DNA of 64,000 nucleotides from positions 5,270,001 to 5,334,000 of the forward strand of contig NZ_AP022617.1 in assembly GCF_010731575.1 (NCBI RefSeq), given 5' to 3'. This stretch comes from Mycolicibacterium monacense (GTDB taxonomy: Bacteria; Actinomycetota; Actinomycetes; Mycobacteriales; Mycobacteriaceae). Position 1 is the first letter of the stretch, and each line of letters opens with the position of its first letter. Shown here in pieces: positions 1 to 8,415 of the stretch. Position numbers and translations under genes: made by a program. The notes under the pieces are model-generated. The model did not search any database. It was not told the DNA's origin and saw only the letters and a program-made list of their open reading frames with translations.

Positions 1-2
1 CC

Positions 3-2237
3 ATGGCGCAAGATCGCGGAGCCAAAGAGACCATCAAGAGCGTCGTCAAAGATGCCAAGGACAAGGTCGTAGAGGCCGCCGAGCGGCTGCAGCAGCACAG
101 CCCGAGCTACATCCCCGGCGCGCCCGGACCGGAGAAGCCGACCTTCGAGGAGCCGACCGCCCCGCGGGAACCGCTGCCCCCCAAACCGGATCAGGGCGGA
201 CCCGATCTCCGCACGGCCACCGGCCTTTCCGTCGGCGGTGGGCAGACCGCGCGCGGACAGCAGGGCGAGTACCTCACCACCGCACAGGGCGCGCGACTCC
301 ACGACACCGACCACTCACTGAAGGCGGGCGAACGCGGCCCGACCCTGCTGCAGGACCACCACCTGCGCGAGAAGATCATGCATTTCGATCACGAGCGCAT
401 CCCGGAGCGTGCGGTGCACGCCCGCGGGGCGGCGGCACACGGCGTGTTCCGCGGTAACGGCGCGGCCGAGAAGATTTGCAAGGCGGGCTTTTTGAGGTCC
501 GGCGCCGAAACCGATGTGTTCGTCCGCTTCTCCACTGTGCTCGGGTCGCGCGGATCGGCCGACACGGTCCGTGACACCCGCGGATTCGCCACCAAGTTCT
601 ACACCGACGAGGGCACGTTCGACCTCGTCGGCAACAACATCCCGGTGTTCTTCATCCAGGACGGCATCAAGTTCCCCGACGTCGTGCACGCTGCCAAACC
701 GCACCCGGACCGGGAGATCCCGCAGGCCCAGAGCGCGCACGACACCTTCTGGGACTTCGTGTCCCTGCACACCGAAGCCCAAGCGCACACCATGTGGAAC
801 ATGTCCGACCGCGGCATCCCGCGGTCCTTCCGGATGATGGAGGGCTTCGGCGTCCACACCTTCCGGCTCACCGGACCGGACGGGTCGACGTCACTGGTCA
901 AGTTCCACTGGAAGCCGCGACTGGGCGTGCACTCACTGGTCTGGGAAGAGGCGCAGATCGCTGCCGGGATGGACCCCGACCTGCACCGCCGCGATCTGGC
1001 GGATGCGATCGAAAAGGGCGCCTACCCCGAGTGGGATCTCGGTGTACAGGTGATGCCCGACAACCCGGACCAGATGTTCGAGGGCATCGATCTGCTCGAC
1101 CCGACGAAGATCGTGCCCGAGGAACTCGCCCCGGTGCAGGTGATCGGCACCATGCAGCTCAACCGCAACCCCACCAACTTCTTCGCCGAGACCGAACAGG
1201 TGGCCTTCCACCCGGGCCATCTGGTGCCCGGTATCGACGTCACCGACGATCCGCTGCTGCAGGCGCGGTTGTTCTCGTACCTCGACACCCAGTTGACCCG
1301 GCTGGGCGGACCGAACTTCGGTCAGATCCCGATCAACCGTCCGCACGCGCCCGTCAACGACATGTTGCGCGACGGGTTCCACCAGCACGGCGTGCACCCG
1401 GGTGCCGCGCCGTACCGGCCGAACTCGCTCGACGGCGGATGCCCGTTCCTCGCGGGCGTGGACACCGGTGCGTTCATCGAGGCGCCCGCCGTGGTCGCCG
1501 AGTCGACGAAGGTCCGCGCCGCACCGGCGTCCTACGACGACCACTTCTCGCAGGCGGCGATGTTCTACCGGAGCCTGAGCCCGGTCGAGCAGACCCATGT
1601 CGCCGAGGCGTACACCTTCGAGCTGGGCAAGTGCTACGAGCAGACGATCAAGGAACGCCAGCTCGCCGTCCTGGCCAACATCGACGCCGAACTGTGCGCG
1701 ACGGTGGCCGCAGGTCTGGGTCTCGAACCGCCCGCGCCCACGGTCACCCCGGCCGAGCCGGCGGTGCTCAGCCCGGCGGTGTCGCAGGTGGGCAAGACCT
1801 GGCCGGTGGAGGGCCGCAACATCGGCATCCTCACCGGACCGGACTCCGACAACGGCGTCGTGGCGGCGGTGGTCGAAGCGCTGGGGGCGGCGAAGCTGGT
1901 GCCCCTGGTGATCGCCGCGCACGGCGGGACCCTCGACCACGAGGGTGGCAGCATCCCGATCTCACGCACGTATGCGACCGCGCGTTCGATCGAGTTCGAC
2001 GGCCTCGTCCTCGCCGGCTCGCCCGCCACCGTGCAGGCGAAGATCCTCGTCGACGAAGCGTTCCGGCACTTCAAGGCGCTCGGCGTGCTCCCGCAGGGGA
2101 CGGATCTGCTCGCCTCGTCCGGCGTCAACACCGATTCCGAAGGCGTGCTCAGCGCGTCGGACCCCGCGGGCCTGACGTCGGCGCTGCTCGAGAGCCTCGG
2201 CGAACACCGGGTGTGGGGCCGCGTCGTCCCCGCCTGA
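3..2237 (+). CDS. katE: Large-subunit (clade II) monofunctional catalase
   Basis: Haem catalase that dismutates hydrogen peroxide in the cytosol. The 744-residue length and domain order (N-terminal extension, catalase barrel at about residues 95-580, C-terminal DJ-1/flavodoxin-like domain at about 605-744) fit the large HPII/KatE class. Visible motifs are the distal His of VHARGAAAHG (about H139), the GNN motif near 210-212 and the haem-ligand tyrosine in RLFSYLD (about Y426). The ATG at position 3 gives a plausible N-terminus, but with only two bases upstream the promoter and any earlier start are outside the window. It ends 3 bp from the convergent dinB stop. This is a different enzyme family from the bifunctional KatG that activates isoniazid. 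Confidence 0.95.
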   Translation: MAQDRGAKETIKSVVKDAKDKVVEAAERLQQHSPSYIPGAPGPEKPTFEEPTAPREPLPPKPDQGGPDLRTATGLSVGGGQTARGQQGEYLTTAQGARLHDTDHSLKAGERGPTLLQDHHLREKIMHFDHERIPERAVHARGAAAHGVFRGNGAAEKICKAGFLRSGAETDVFVRFSTVLGSRGSADTVRDTRGFATKFYTDEGTFDLVGNNIPVFFIQDGIKFPDVVHAAKPHPDREIPQAQSAHDTFWDFVSLHTEAQAHTMWNMSDRGIPRSFRMMEGFGVHTFRLTGPDGSTSLVKFHWKPRLGVHSLVWEEAQIAAGMDPDLHRRDLADAIEKGAYPEWDLGVQVMPDNPDQMFEGIDLLDPTKIVPEELAPVQVIGTMQLNRNPTNFFAETEQVAFHPGHLVPGIDVTDDPLLQARLFSYLDTQLTRLGGPNFGQIPINRPHAPVNDMLRDGFHQHGVHPGAAPYRPNSLDGGCPFLAGVDTGAFIEAPAVVAESTKVRAAPASYDDHFSQAAMFYRSLSPVEQTHVAEAYTFELGKCYEQTIKERQLAVLANIDAELCATVAAGLGLEPPAPTVTPAEPAVLSPAVSQVGKTWPVEGRNIGILTGPDSDNGVVAAVVEALGAAKLVPLVIAAHGGTLDHEGGSIPISRTYATARSIEFDGLVLAGSPATVQAKILVDEAFRHFKALGVLPQGTDLLASSGVNTDSEGVLSASDPAGLTSALLESLGEHRVWGRVVPA

Positions 2238-2240
2238 CGG

Positions 2241-3464
2241 TCAGTCCGGCAGCATCGGCATCTCCAATCCGGGATCGCGCCCGAGCAGCACCCCGCGGGT
2301 GACGGCGGCGTTGCCGTAGCGGGTGCGCACCTCGTCGACCGCGGCGTCGAGCGCGCCCGCATCGGGCGCCTGCCCGAAGGGCAACTCGAGCTGCTGGGCG
2401 CCGTCGCAGTCGATGTTGGACACCGCGAAACCGATCAGCGTGAGCCCGCGCTCGGCGATCACCGGGGCCGCCGCCGCGACCAGATCGCGTGCGGCGGCCA
2501 GCACGGCGTCAGTCGACGCCGTCGCGCGCGGCATGGTGTGTGAGCGGGTGACGCGGCTGAAGTCGTCGAAGCGCAACCGCAGCACGACCGTGCGGCCGGT
2601 GCGACCGGCGTTGCGCATCCGGCGGGTGATGCGGTCGATCAGGTTGACCACCACGGCGTCCACCTCGGCGGCCGTCATGGCGTTGCCGCGGCGGCCCAGC
2701 GCCCGCTGCGCCCCAACCGAGCGGCGCCGGACGCCGGTGACCACCCGGCGCCGATCGATGTTGTGCGACAGCGCGTAGAGCTGACGGCCCATCGCGCCAC
2801 CGACCATCGCGCTCAGCGTCGACTCGCCGAGTTCGGCGACGTCGGCGACGGTTTCGATGCCGTGCGCGCGCAGCTTCGCGGCGGTCTTCTCGCCGACCCC
2901 CCAGAGCCGCCGCACCGGCAGCGGATGCAGGAAGGCCAGCTCGCGGTCCGGCGGGACCAGCAGCAGCCCGTCCGGTTTGCCCTCCTGGCTGGCGACCTTG
3001 GCGAGGAACTTCGTCCGCGCGATCCCGACGGTGATCGGCAGCCCGACCTCCTCGCGCACCCTGGCCCGCAGGCGCGCGCCGATCGCCACCGGTGTGCCCG
3101 AGACCCGGCCGAGGCCGGAGACGTCGAGGAACGCCTCGTCCACCGAGAGAGGTTCGACGAGCGGGGTGGTGTCGCGGAAGACCTCGAACACGTCGGCGCT
3201 GGCCTGGGAGTAGGCGGCCATGCGCGGCGGGACGACGACCGCCTGCGGGCACAGCCGCCGCGCCTGGTGGCCGCCCATCGCGGTGCGGACGCCGTAGGCC
3301 TTGGCCTCGTAGCTGGCCGCGAGCACCACCCCGCCGCCGACGATGACGGGCCGGCCGCGCAGTGCGGGATCGTCGCGCTGCTCGACCGAGGCGTAGAAGG
3401 AGTCGAGGTCAGCGTGCAGGATGCTGGCCTGCGCATGACCACGAGCCGGAGCCGACACGAACAT
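2241..3464 (-). CDS. dinB: DNA polymerase IV (Y-family, DinB)
   Basis: Error-prone translesion polymerase. The palm carries DLDSFYASVEQ (metal-binding D19, steric-gate aromatic Y24) and SVDEAFLDVSG (catalytic D109, E110). Helix-hairpin-helix and little-finger regions follow, and QQLELPF near the C-terminus looks like a beta-clamp binding peptide. The intact aromatic steric gate distinguishes it from mycobacterial DinB2 proteins, which have Leu there. Its position beside ethR recalls the third DinB of M. smegmatis (from memory). It lies 24 bp downstream of ethR on the same strand, and a LexA-type palindrome overlaps the chosen ATG, so damage-inducible transcription is inferred. A GTG at 3458 is an alternative start. 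Confidence 0.93.
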   Translation of the reverse strand: MFVSAPARGHAQASILHADLDSFYASVEQRDDPALRGRPVIVGGGVVLAASYEAKAYGVRTAMGGHQARRLCPQAVVVPPRMAAYSQASADVFEVFRDTTPLVEPLSVDEAFLDVSGLGRVSGTPVAIGARLRARVREEVGLPITVGIARTKFLAKVASQEGKPDGLLLVPPDRELAFLHPLPVRRLWGVGEKTAAKLRAHGIETVADVAELGESTLSAMVGGAMGRQLYALSHNIDRRRVVTGVRRRSVGAQRALGRRGNAMTAAEVDAVVVNLIDRITRRMRNAGRTGRTVVLRLRFDDFSRVTRSHTMPRATASTDAVLAAARDLVAAAAPVIAERGLTLIGFAVSNIDCDGAQQLELPFGQAPDAGALDAAVDEVRTRYGNAAVTRGVLLGRDPGLEMPMLPD

Positions 3465-3471
3465 ATGTTCG
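3458..3471 (-). promoter_or_regulatory. LexA/SOS box overlapping the dinB start
   Basis: CGAACATATGTTCG is a perfect palindrome matching the core of the mycobacterial SOS box (CGAAC, four bases, GTTCG). It includes the dinB ATG. LexA binding here would block dinB independently of ethR read-through. Confidence 0.7.
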
Positions 3472-3488
3472 CATGAGGGTCCGACGTG

Positions 3489-4118
3489 TCAGCGGCATTC
3501 CCCGTACACCGCACACGTCCACACGTGGACGAGCGAGTCGAGGACCCGGTCGGGCGGGATGCCGGGTGTCTCGGCGGCGAACGCCGCGAGCAGGGTGCGC
3601 TCGTTCATCAGGTTGAGCGCGGTGGCGATGTCGCGGGCGGGCAGCGTCTGCGGGGCCGCGCCGCGCCGGCGTTCGGCCTCGATGGTCGCCGCGGTGAAAT
3701 CGATCCACTTCTGCATGAACTTCGCGAAGACGTCGCGGACCTCGGCGTTGTCGGATCCGGATGCCGCGACGGTGACGCCCCGGTGGGCGCCGAACGTATC
3801 GAAGAACACCTTGATGCCCGGCCGCCACACGTCCTCCGACGTCGCGTTGGAGGCCGCGTTCTCGAGTGCCGCATCGGCCTCCCGGATGACCCGCTCCCAC
3901 AGCGTCAGCAGCACCGCTTCCTTGGAGCCGAAGTAGAAGTAGAAGGTGGGGCGGGAGATGCCCGCGCCCTTGGCCAGGTCGTCGACGGAGATCTCGGCGA
4001 ACGGGCGGGCCTCGAGGAGTTGTTCGGCGGTCGCCAGGATGGCCTGTTCACGGTCGTCGCCCGACGGGCGGGCCGACCGGCGGCCACGAGAGGCGCGGGC
4101 CTGGCTGGCGGTGGTCAC
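3489..4118 (-). CDS. ethR: TetR-family repressor EthR
   Basis: Transcriptional repressor of the adjacent ethA. The protein has 209 residues from a GTG at 4118. This start was chosen because VTTASQARASRGRR aligns with the EthR N-terminus and avoids overlap with ethA; a longer reading to 4283 would run into ethA. The basic ARPSGDDRE segment precedes a TetR helix-turn-helix ending in GISRPTFYFYFGSKEAV, and the ligand domain ends with a conserved ALNLMNERTLLAAFA stretch. The 76-bp gap to divergent ethA holds inverted repeats. Length, sequence and context all match M. tuberculosis Rv3855. Confidence 0.95.
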   Translation of the reverse strand: MTTASQARASRGRRSARPSGDDREQAILATAEQLLEARPFAEISVDDLAKGAGISRPTFYFYFGSKEAVLLTLWERVIREADAALENAASNATSEDVWRPGIKVFFDTFGAHRGVTVAASGSDNAEVRDVFAKFMQKWIDFTAATIEAERRRGAAPQTLPARDIATALNLMNERTLLAAFAAETPGIPPDRVLDSLVHVWTCAVYGECR

Positions 4119-4147
4119 GCCGGATACTTTACACGCCGTCGAAATTC

Positions 4148-4182
4148 TCAACACACTGTTGACGATGTCGACGAGGTGTTGA
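4148..4182. promoter_or_regulatory. EthR operator in the ethR-ethA intergenic region
   Basis: TCAACA (4148-4153) and TGTTGA (4157-4162) form a perfect inverted repeat with a 3-nt spacer. TCAACAC (4148-4154) also pairs with GTGTTGA (4176-4182), and the palindrome GTCGAC lies at 4167-4172. GGTGT (4175-4179) and ACACC (4190-4194) reach the ethA start. Nested repeats in this gap are expected for cooperative EthR binding. Confidence 0.75.
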
Positions 4183-4194
4183 TAGCTTGACACC

Positions 4195-5664
4195 ATGACC
4201 GAATTTGTCGACGTAGTGATCATCGGAGCCGGGATCTCCGGCATCAGCGCCGCATGGCATCTGCAGGGCCAGAACCCCGACAAGAGCTACGCGATCCTGG
4301 AACGGCGCGACAAGCTCGGCGGCACCTGGGATCTGTTCAAATACCCGGGCATCCGGTCGGACTCGGATATGTACACGCTCGGCTTCCACTTCAAGCCGTG
4401 GGCGACCGACCAGAGCATCGCCGACGGCGCGTCGATCTGGAACTACCTCAACGAGGCGGCCACCGAGAGCGGCATCGACAAGCACATCCGGTACGGCCAC
4501 AAGGTCGTCGCCGCGAACTGGTCGGACGCGGACAACCACTGGGAGCTGACCATCGAGCGCGACGGCGAGCGCACCGCGCTCAACGCCGGGTTCCTGTGGG
4601 CGTGCAGCGGCTACTACAACTACGACAAGGGCTATTCGCCCGAGTTCCCCGGCGCCGACGACTTCGCGGGCACGATCGTGCACCCGCAGCACTGGCCGGA
4701 AGACCTTGACTACCAAGGCAAGAACATCGTCGTCATCGGCAGCGGGGCCACCGCGATCACACTGATCCCCGCGCTGATCGACACCGGCGCCGGCCACGTC
4801 ACGATGCTGCAGCGCACGCCCACCTACATCGGCACGCTGCCCGACAAGGACTCCTTCGCCGCGCGCGCCTACCGGCTGCTCCCGGAGAAGCCCGCGTACA
4901 CGGCCGTGCGGTGGAAGGCCATCCTGCAGGCCATGAGCCAGTACCAGATGGCCCGCATCTTCCCGACGATGTTCCGAAAAGCGTTGCGCAAGATGGCCGA
5001 ACGCCGGCTGCCGGAGGGCTACGACTACGACCGGCACTTCAGCCCCAGCTACCGTCCGTGGGATCAGCGGGTGTGCCTGGCCCCCAACGGCGACATCTTC
5101 AAGGCGATCCGCAAGGGTAAGGCCGACGTCGTCACCGATGCGATCGAACGGTTCACCGCCGACGGCATCCTGCTGAAGTCGGGGGAGCAGCTGAAGGCCG
5201 ACATCATCATCACCGCAACGGGTTTGAACGTGCAGTTCTTCGGCGGCGCCGACGTGCTGCGCAACGGCGAACCGCTCGACCTCGCCGATACGGTGGCCTA
5301 CAAGGGCATGATGCTCTCCGGCATCCCGAACATGGCGTTCACGTTCGGCTACACCAACGCCTCGTGGACGCTCAAGGCCGACCTCACCTCGGAGTACGTC
5401 AGCAGGCTGCTTTCCTACATGGACGAGAAGGGTTACGACACCGTCGAACCGCGCGATCCGGGCGATGATGTCGAGCGCCTGCCGTTCGTCGACCTGACGT
5501 CGGGTTACATCAAGCGCGCCCTCGACAGGCTGCCCAAGTCCGGCGGTAAGGCACCGTGGCGGTTGAAGCAGAACTACCTGATCGATCTGCGGGTCATCCG
5601 CAACGGCAAGATCGACGACGACACGCTCGCCTTCAGCAAGCACCAGGCGCCGGTCACGGTCTGA
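4195..5664 (+). CDS. ethA: FAD-dependent Baeyer-Villiger monooxygenase EthA
   Basis: NADPH/FAD monooxygenase. The tuberculosis orthologue oxidises ketones and activates ethionamide; its native substrate is uncertain. The 489 residues equal the length of Rv3854c. The FAD-binding GAGISG lies at 11-16, the Baeyer-Villiger fingerprint FAGTIVHPQHW at 157-167, and the NADPH-binding GSGATA at 182-187. The ATG directly abuts the right end of the EthR operator. Divergent pairing with ethR supports single-regulator control. Confidence 0.95.
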   Translation: MTEFVDVVIIGAGISGISAAWHLQGQNPDKSYAILERRDKLGGTWDLFKYPGIRSDSDMYTLGFHFKPWATDQSIADGASIWNYLNEAATESGIDKHIRYGHKVVAANWSDADNHWELTIERDGERTALNAGFLWACSGYYNYDKGYSPEFPGADDFAGTIVHPQHWPEDLDYQGKNIVVIGSGATAITLIPALIDTGAGHVTMLQRTPTYIGTLPDKDSFAARAYRLLPEKPAYTAVRWKAILQAMSQYQMARIFPTMFRKALRKMAERRLPEGYDYDRHFSPSYRPWDQRVCLAPNGDIFKAIRKGKADVVTDAIERFTADGILLKSGEQLKADIIITATGLNVQFFGGADVLRNGEPLDLADTVAYKGMMLSGIPNMAFTFGYTNASWTLKADLTSEYVSRLLSYMDEKGYDTVEPRDPGDDVERLPFVDLTSGYIKRALDRLPKSGGKAPWRLKQNYLIDLRVIRNGKIDDDTLAFSKHQAPVTV

Positions 5665-5695
5665 TCCGCTCGACTGCACAGTGGGCGGGCAGAAG

Positions 5696-6175
5696 CTACG
5701 GCGTGACGATGACGATTCCGTCGTCGTCGCTGTAGGCGACGTCGCCCGGCGTGAACGTCACGCCGCCGAACTCGACGGGGACATCCCGTTCGCCCGCACC
5801 GGTTTTCGTACTCTTGCGCGGGTTGGTGCCCAAGGCCTTGATCCCGATGTCGAGGGTACGCAGCGTCAAGGCGTCCCGGACGGCGCCGTTGATGATCAGC
5901 CCGCTCCACCCGTTGTCGCGGCCCAGCGCGGCGATCACATCGCCGACCAGCGCGGTGTGCAACGAACCGTCGCCGTCGATCACCAGCACGCCGCCGTCGC
6001 CGGGTTCCGACAGCACCGATTTGAGCAGCGCGTTGTCCTGGAAGCACCGCACCGTGGTGACCCGCCCGGCGAATTCCGGTCGCCCGCCGAATTGGCGAAG
6101 CTGCAGATCACAACTGCGGACGTCGGGTCCGATGTCGTCGACGAGGTCGGCGGTGGCGCGCGGTTCGATGGTCAC
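5696..6175 (-). CDS. rraA: RraA-family protein
   Basis: RraA-fold protein of 159 residues. Family members inhibit RNase E in E. coli or act as 4-hydroxy-4-methyl-2-oxoglutarate/oxaloacetate aldolases; older annotation as MenG is generally considered wrong. Visible signatures are [13 protein letters not shown] in mid-protein and [19 protein letters not shown] followed by [15 protein letters not shown] at the end. The GTG start overlaps the stop of the upstream MerR gene as GTGA, so the two are translationally coupled. An rraA orthologue also sits beside ethA in M. tuberculosis (Rv3853). Which activity applies here cannot be read from the sequence. Confidence 0.88.
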   Translation of the reverse strand: MTIEPRATADLVDDIGPDVRSCDLQLRQFGGRPEFAGRVTTVRCFQDNALLKSVLSEPGDGGVLVIDGDGSLHTALVGDVIAALGRDNGWSGLIINGAVRDALTLRTLDIGIKALGTNPRKSTKTGAGERDVPVEFGGVTFTPGDVAYSDDDGIVIVTP

Positions 6176-6927
6176 CGCTCGATGCTAGCGACGACCACAT
6201 CGTGCAGATACCGGGCCAGCCCCGGCTCGCGGTCGTCGTAGTGGCGGGTGAAGCGTTCGTCGGCGAGGTACATCTGCACCAGGCACAGCTGCATCGCGTC
6301 GTCGCAGTCGTAGAACCGCTCGATCGAGGCGCGGTGCCGCGCGGCGAGTCGATCGGCCTCCGGGCTGCCCGGCGCGATCCCGTCGCGTTTCGCCGCCACG
6401 AGGTCGGCCAGCAGCGCCTCGCCTTCGTCGCGGACCTCGATCCAGTCCCGCTTGCTCATCCGGGCCGTGCGCTGCCGGGACTGGCGCCAGGCCTCGGTGT
6501 CACCCCAGCGCTGTTGCGCCTCGGCGGCGTGGTCCTCGGTGTGCACGACACTGCCGAAGATCTCGACCTGCTCCTGGGCGGTGAGCTGGATTCCGTCGCG
6601 GTGCGCGTTCATCAATTCCTCCACTGCCTTGATGGTGTGCCGGATGCGGTCGGCGCGTTCGTGCAACAGCTCGAGCTGACGTTCGAGCCGGGCGACGACG
6701 TCGACCTGCGGATCGTCGAGCAGCGTGCGGATCTCCTCGAGTGGCAGGCCCACCGACCGGAACACCAGCACGAGGTGCAGTCGTTCGACATCGGCGTCGG
6801 TGTACCCGCGGTACCCGGCCGCGGTGCGGACGCTGGGCACCACCAGACCGATGTGGTCGTAGTGATGCAGCGTGCGCACCGAGACACCGGTGAGCGCGGC
6901 GACCGTACCGACCGTGCTGGCTTGCAT
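6172..6927 (-). CDS. MerR-family regulator with TipAS drug-binding domain
   Basis: Transcription activator of the TipA type. The N-terminal MerR winged helix reads [24 protein letters not shown], followed by a dimerisation coiled coil at about 80-120 and a TipAS-like C-terminal domain. In TipA that domain covalently traps thiopeptide antibiotics. ATG at 6927 was chosen because AAGG lies about 8 nt upstream; a GTG at 6936 is also possible. A near-perfect palindrome just upstream suggests autoregulation. It sits between the H-NS-like gene and rraA, which are adjacent in M. tuberculosis, so it looks like an insertion into the conserved order. Its inducer is unknown. Confidence 0.85.
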   Translation of the reverse strand: MQASTVGTVAALTGVSVRTLHHYDHIGLVVPSVRTAAGYRGYTDADVERLHLVLVFRSVGLPLEEIRTLLDDPQVDVVARLERQLELLHERADRIRHTIKAVEELMNAHRDGIQLTAQEQVEIFGSVVHTEDHAAEAQQRWGDTEAWRQSRQRTARMSKRDWIEVRDEGEALLADLVAAKRDGIAPGSPEADRLAARHRASIERFYDCDDAMQLCLVQMYLADERFTRHYDDREPGLARYLHDVVVASIER

Positions 6928-6941
6928 GTACGCCACCTTGC

Positions 6942-6962
6942 ACCCTGACGTGGCGTCAGGGT
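6942..6962 (-). promoter_or_regulatory. MerR-type operator/promoter
   Basis: ACCCTGACG (6942-6950) and CGTCAGGGT (6954-6962) form a perfect 9-bp inverted repeat with a 3-nt centre, flanked by CTTG and CAAG. On the minus strand TTGACC at its edge can serve as a -35 element with a long (about 19 bp) spacer, the usual geometry for MerR-activated promoters. Confidence 0.6.
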
Positions 6963-6972
6963 CAAGGGAAAA

Positions 6973-7416
6973 TCAGCGGCGGCGGGCGACGAGCACGGCG
7001 AGCAGGACGAGAACGGCGGTTGCCACCGCGGCGGCCAGCGGCAGCCGGGACTGATCGGGGCCGTCCACGGGGACGGGCGAAGGACCGGCCACCGGATTGC
7101 TGGCCGTCGCGACCGCGGCCTTCGCCTGTGCCGCGGCCTCTTCGGCGGCGGCGGTCACGTCACCGTCGGCGGTGACGAGGTCCGCAGGGGAGGGCGGCGG
7201 CTGCTTCTTCGGCGGCGCGGTGTTCTTCTTGGCGGGTGCCTTCTTGACGGCCTTGGCGGGCGCCTTCTTCGCGGCGGCCTTCTTGGCCGGAGCCTTCTTC
7301 GCCGGGGCCTTCTTGGCGGGTGTCTTCTTCACCGGAGGCGGTGTCGCGGCCGACGGCGGTGTCGGTTCGGCGGGGGTGTCGGACTGCTCGTCGGACCCAT
7401 CAGGGCGGTCTGCCAT
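6973..7416 (-). CDS. hns: H-NS-like Lys/Ala/Pro-rich protein with C-terminal membrane anchor
   Basis: Orthologue by sequence character and position of M. tuberculosis Rv3852. The 147 residues divide into an acidic N-terminus (1-25), a basic stretch of PAKKA/PAKKT repeats (about 29-75), an Ala-rich segment, and a hydrophobic C-terminal helix (LPLAAAVATAVLVLLAVLVA) ending in RRR. The repeats resemble eukaryotic histone H1 tails and suggest DNA binding. The C-terminal helix suggests the inner membrane. Despite the symbol it has no evident homology to enterobacterial H-NS. It is transcribed toward the MerR gene. Confidence 0.8.
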   Translation of the reverse strand: MADRPDGSDEQSDTPAEPTPPSAATPPPVKKTPAKKAPAKKAPAKKAAAKKAPAKAVKKAPAKKNTAPPKKQPPPSPADLVTADGDVTAAAEEAAAQAKAAVATASNPVAGPSPVPVDGPDQSRLPLAAAVATAVLVLLAVLVARRR

Positions 7417-7485
7417 CGACGCTGCTCCTTCGCGGTTTTCGGGTTCGGCGACAGTGGGTCCATCATGCCAGGCGCGCGCGGCGGG

Positions 7486-8415
7486 TCATCCGGTGACGGC
7501 CAGCGCGGCCGCCAAGGTCAACGCGACCGTCATACCGCCCAGTTCCAGCAGCGACCTCGTCCGCGACAGACCGGCGCTGGCCCGGTGGGTCCGCGCCGCC
7601 GGCAGCCAGCGGCTCCGGTTGCGCCACGCCAACGCCGTCAGCGCTGCCGTCACCAGCAACTTAGCCGTCAGGATCCTGCCGTAGCCGGTGGCGACGAGGT
7701 CCGCCGGGGCGCCGACGACCGCGAGCGCACCGCCGACACCGGCCAGCACCAGCACACCGACACAGCCGAGCGCCAGGGCGGAGAACCGCGGCAGCACCCG
7801 CGCCCACTGCCCGCGGTGGGCCACCGTCACCAGCAGCCCCACCAGCGCACCGCACCACAGGCCGGCCGCCACCGCGTGCACCGCGACCGCGACCCCACCC
7901 AGCGGGCTCACGGTGAGGTGCCCGGCCAGCGTGCGCGCCGCCAGTCCCGCCGCGGCGATACCCGTGGTCGCGAGTGACACCGAACCCGAGCGTGGCGCCG
8001 ACACCGCCACCGCACACACGGCCGCGGCGGCGACCGCGCTGACCGCGCCGGCCCGTCCGGCCGCGGTGTGGGTGACGAACTCCACGTAGGTCTGCACCCC
8101 GACGGTGCCGACCGGCAGCGCCGCGGTCTGAGCGCTGACCACGACCAACCGCACGAGTTCGGTGAGCAGCCACACGGCCGCGCTCACCGCCAACGGCGCG
8201 GCCGCCGCCCGGGACAGTTCGTCGCGGTGCCGGCCGGTGTCGAGCAGGGGCACGACGGCGAGACCGAGCGTCACGGCGGCGGCGCAGTCCGCCGCCGCTC
8301 GGACGGCGGTGAGGCTCAACGCGTTGTCGGGGCGGCCCAGCGCCCACGCCGCCACCGACGTCGCGGCGACGACACCGATACCGCCGACCGCCGCACGCAG
8401 GTGCGACGACGTCAC
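7486..8415 (-). CDS. copD: CopD-like copper-resistance membrane protein
   Basis: Polytopic membrane protein of 309 residues with a CopD domain, proposed to move copper across the membrane together with CopC. Most of its length is hydrophobic, with roughly eight helices. The GTG start at 8415 overlaps the copC stop as GTGA, so the pair is translationally coupled. The open frame extends upstream through copC to 8709, but that part is antisense-like and arginine/glycine-rich, so it was excluded. Copper specificity is inferred from the pairing; some homologues have unclear roles. Confidence 0.8.
   Translation of the reverse strand: MTSSHLRAAVGGIGVVAATSVAAWALGRPDNALSLTAVRAAADCAAAVTLGLAVVPLLDTGRHRDELSRAAAAPLAVSAAVWLLTELVRLVVVSAQTAALPVGTVGVQTYVEFVTHTAAGRAGAVSAVAAAAVCAVAVSAPRSGSVSLATTGIAAAGLAARTLAGHLTVSPLGGVAVAVHAVAAGLWCGALVGLLVTVAHRGQWARVLPRFSALALGCVGVLVLAGVGGALAVVGAPADLVATGYGRILTAKLLVTAALTALAWRNRSRWLPAARTHRASAGLSRTRSLLELGGMTVALTLAAALAVTG

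Noticed and set aside
4119..4283. Longer ethR reading from 4283
   Set aside because: It would overlap ethA and the operator, and the added residues do not resemble any EthR N-terminus.
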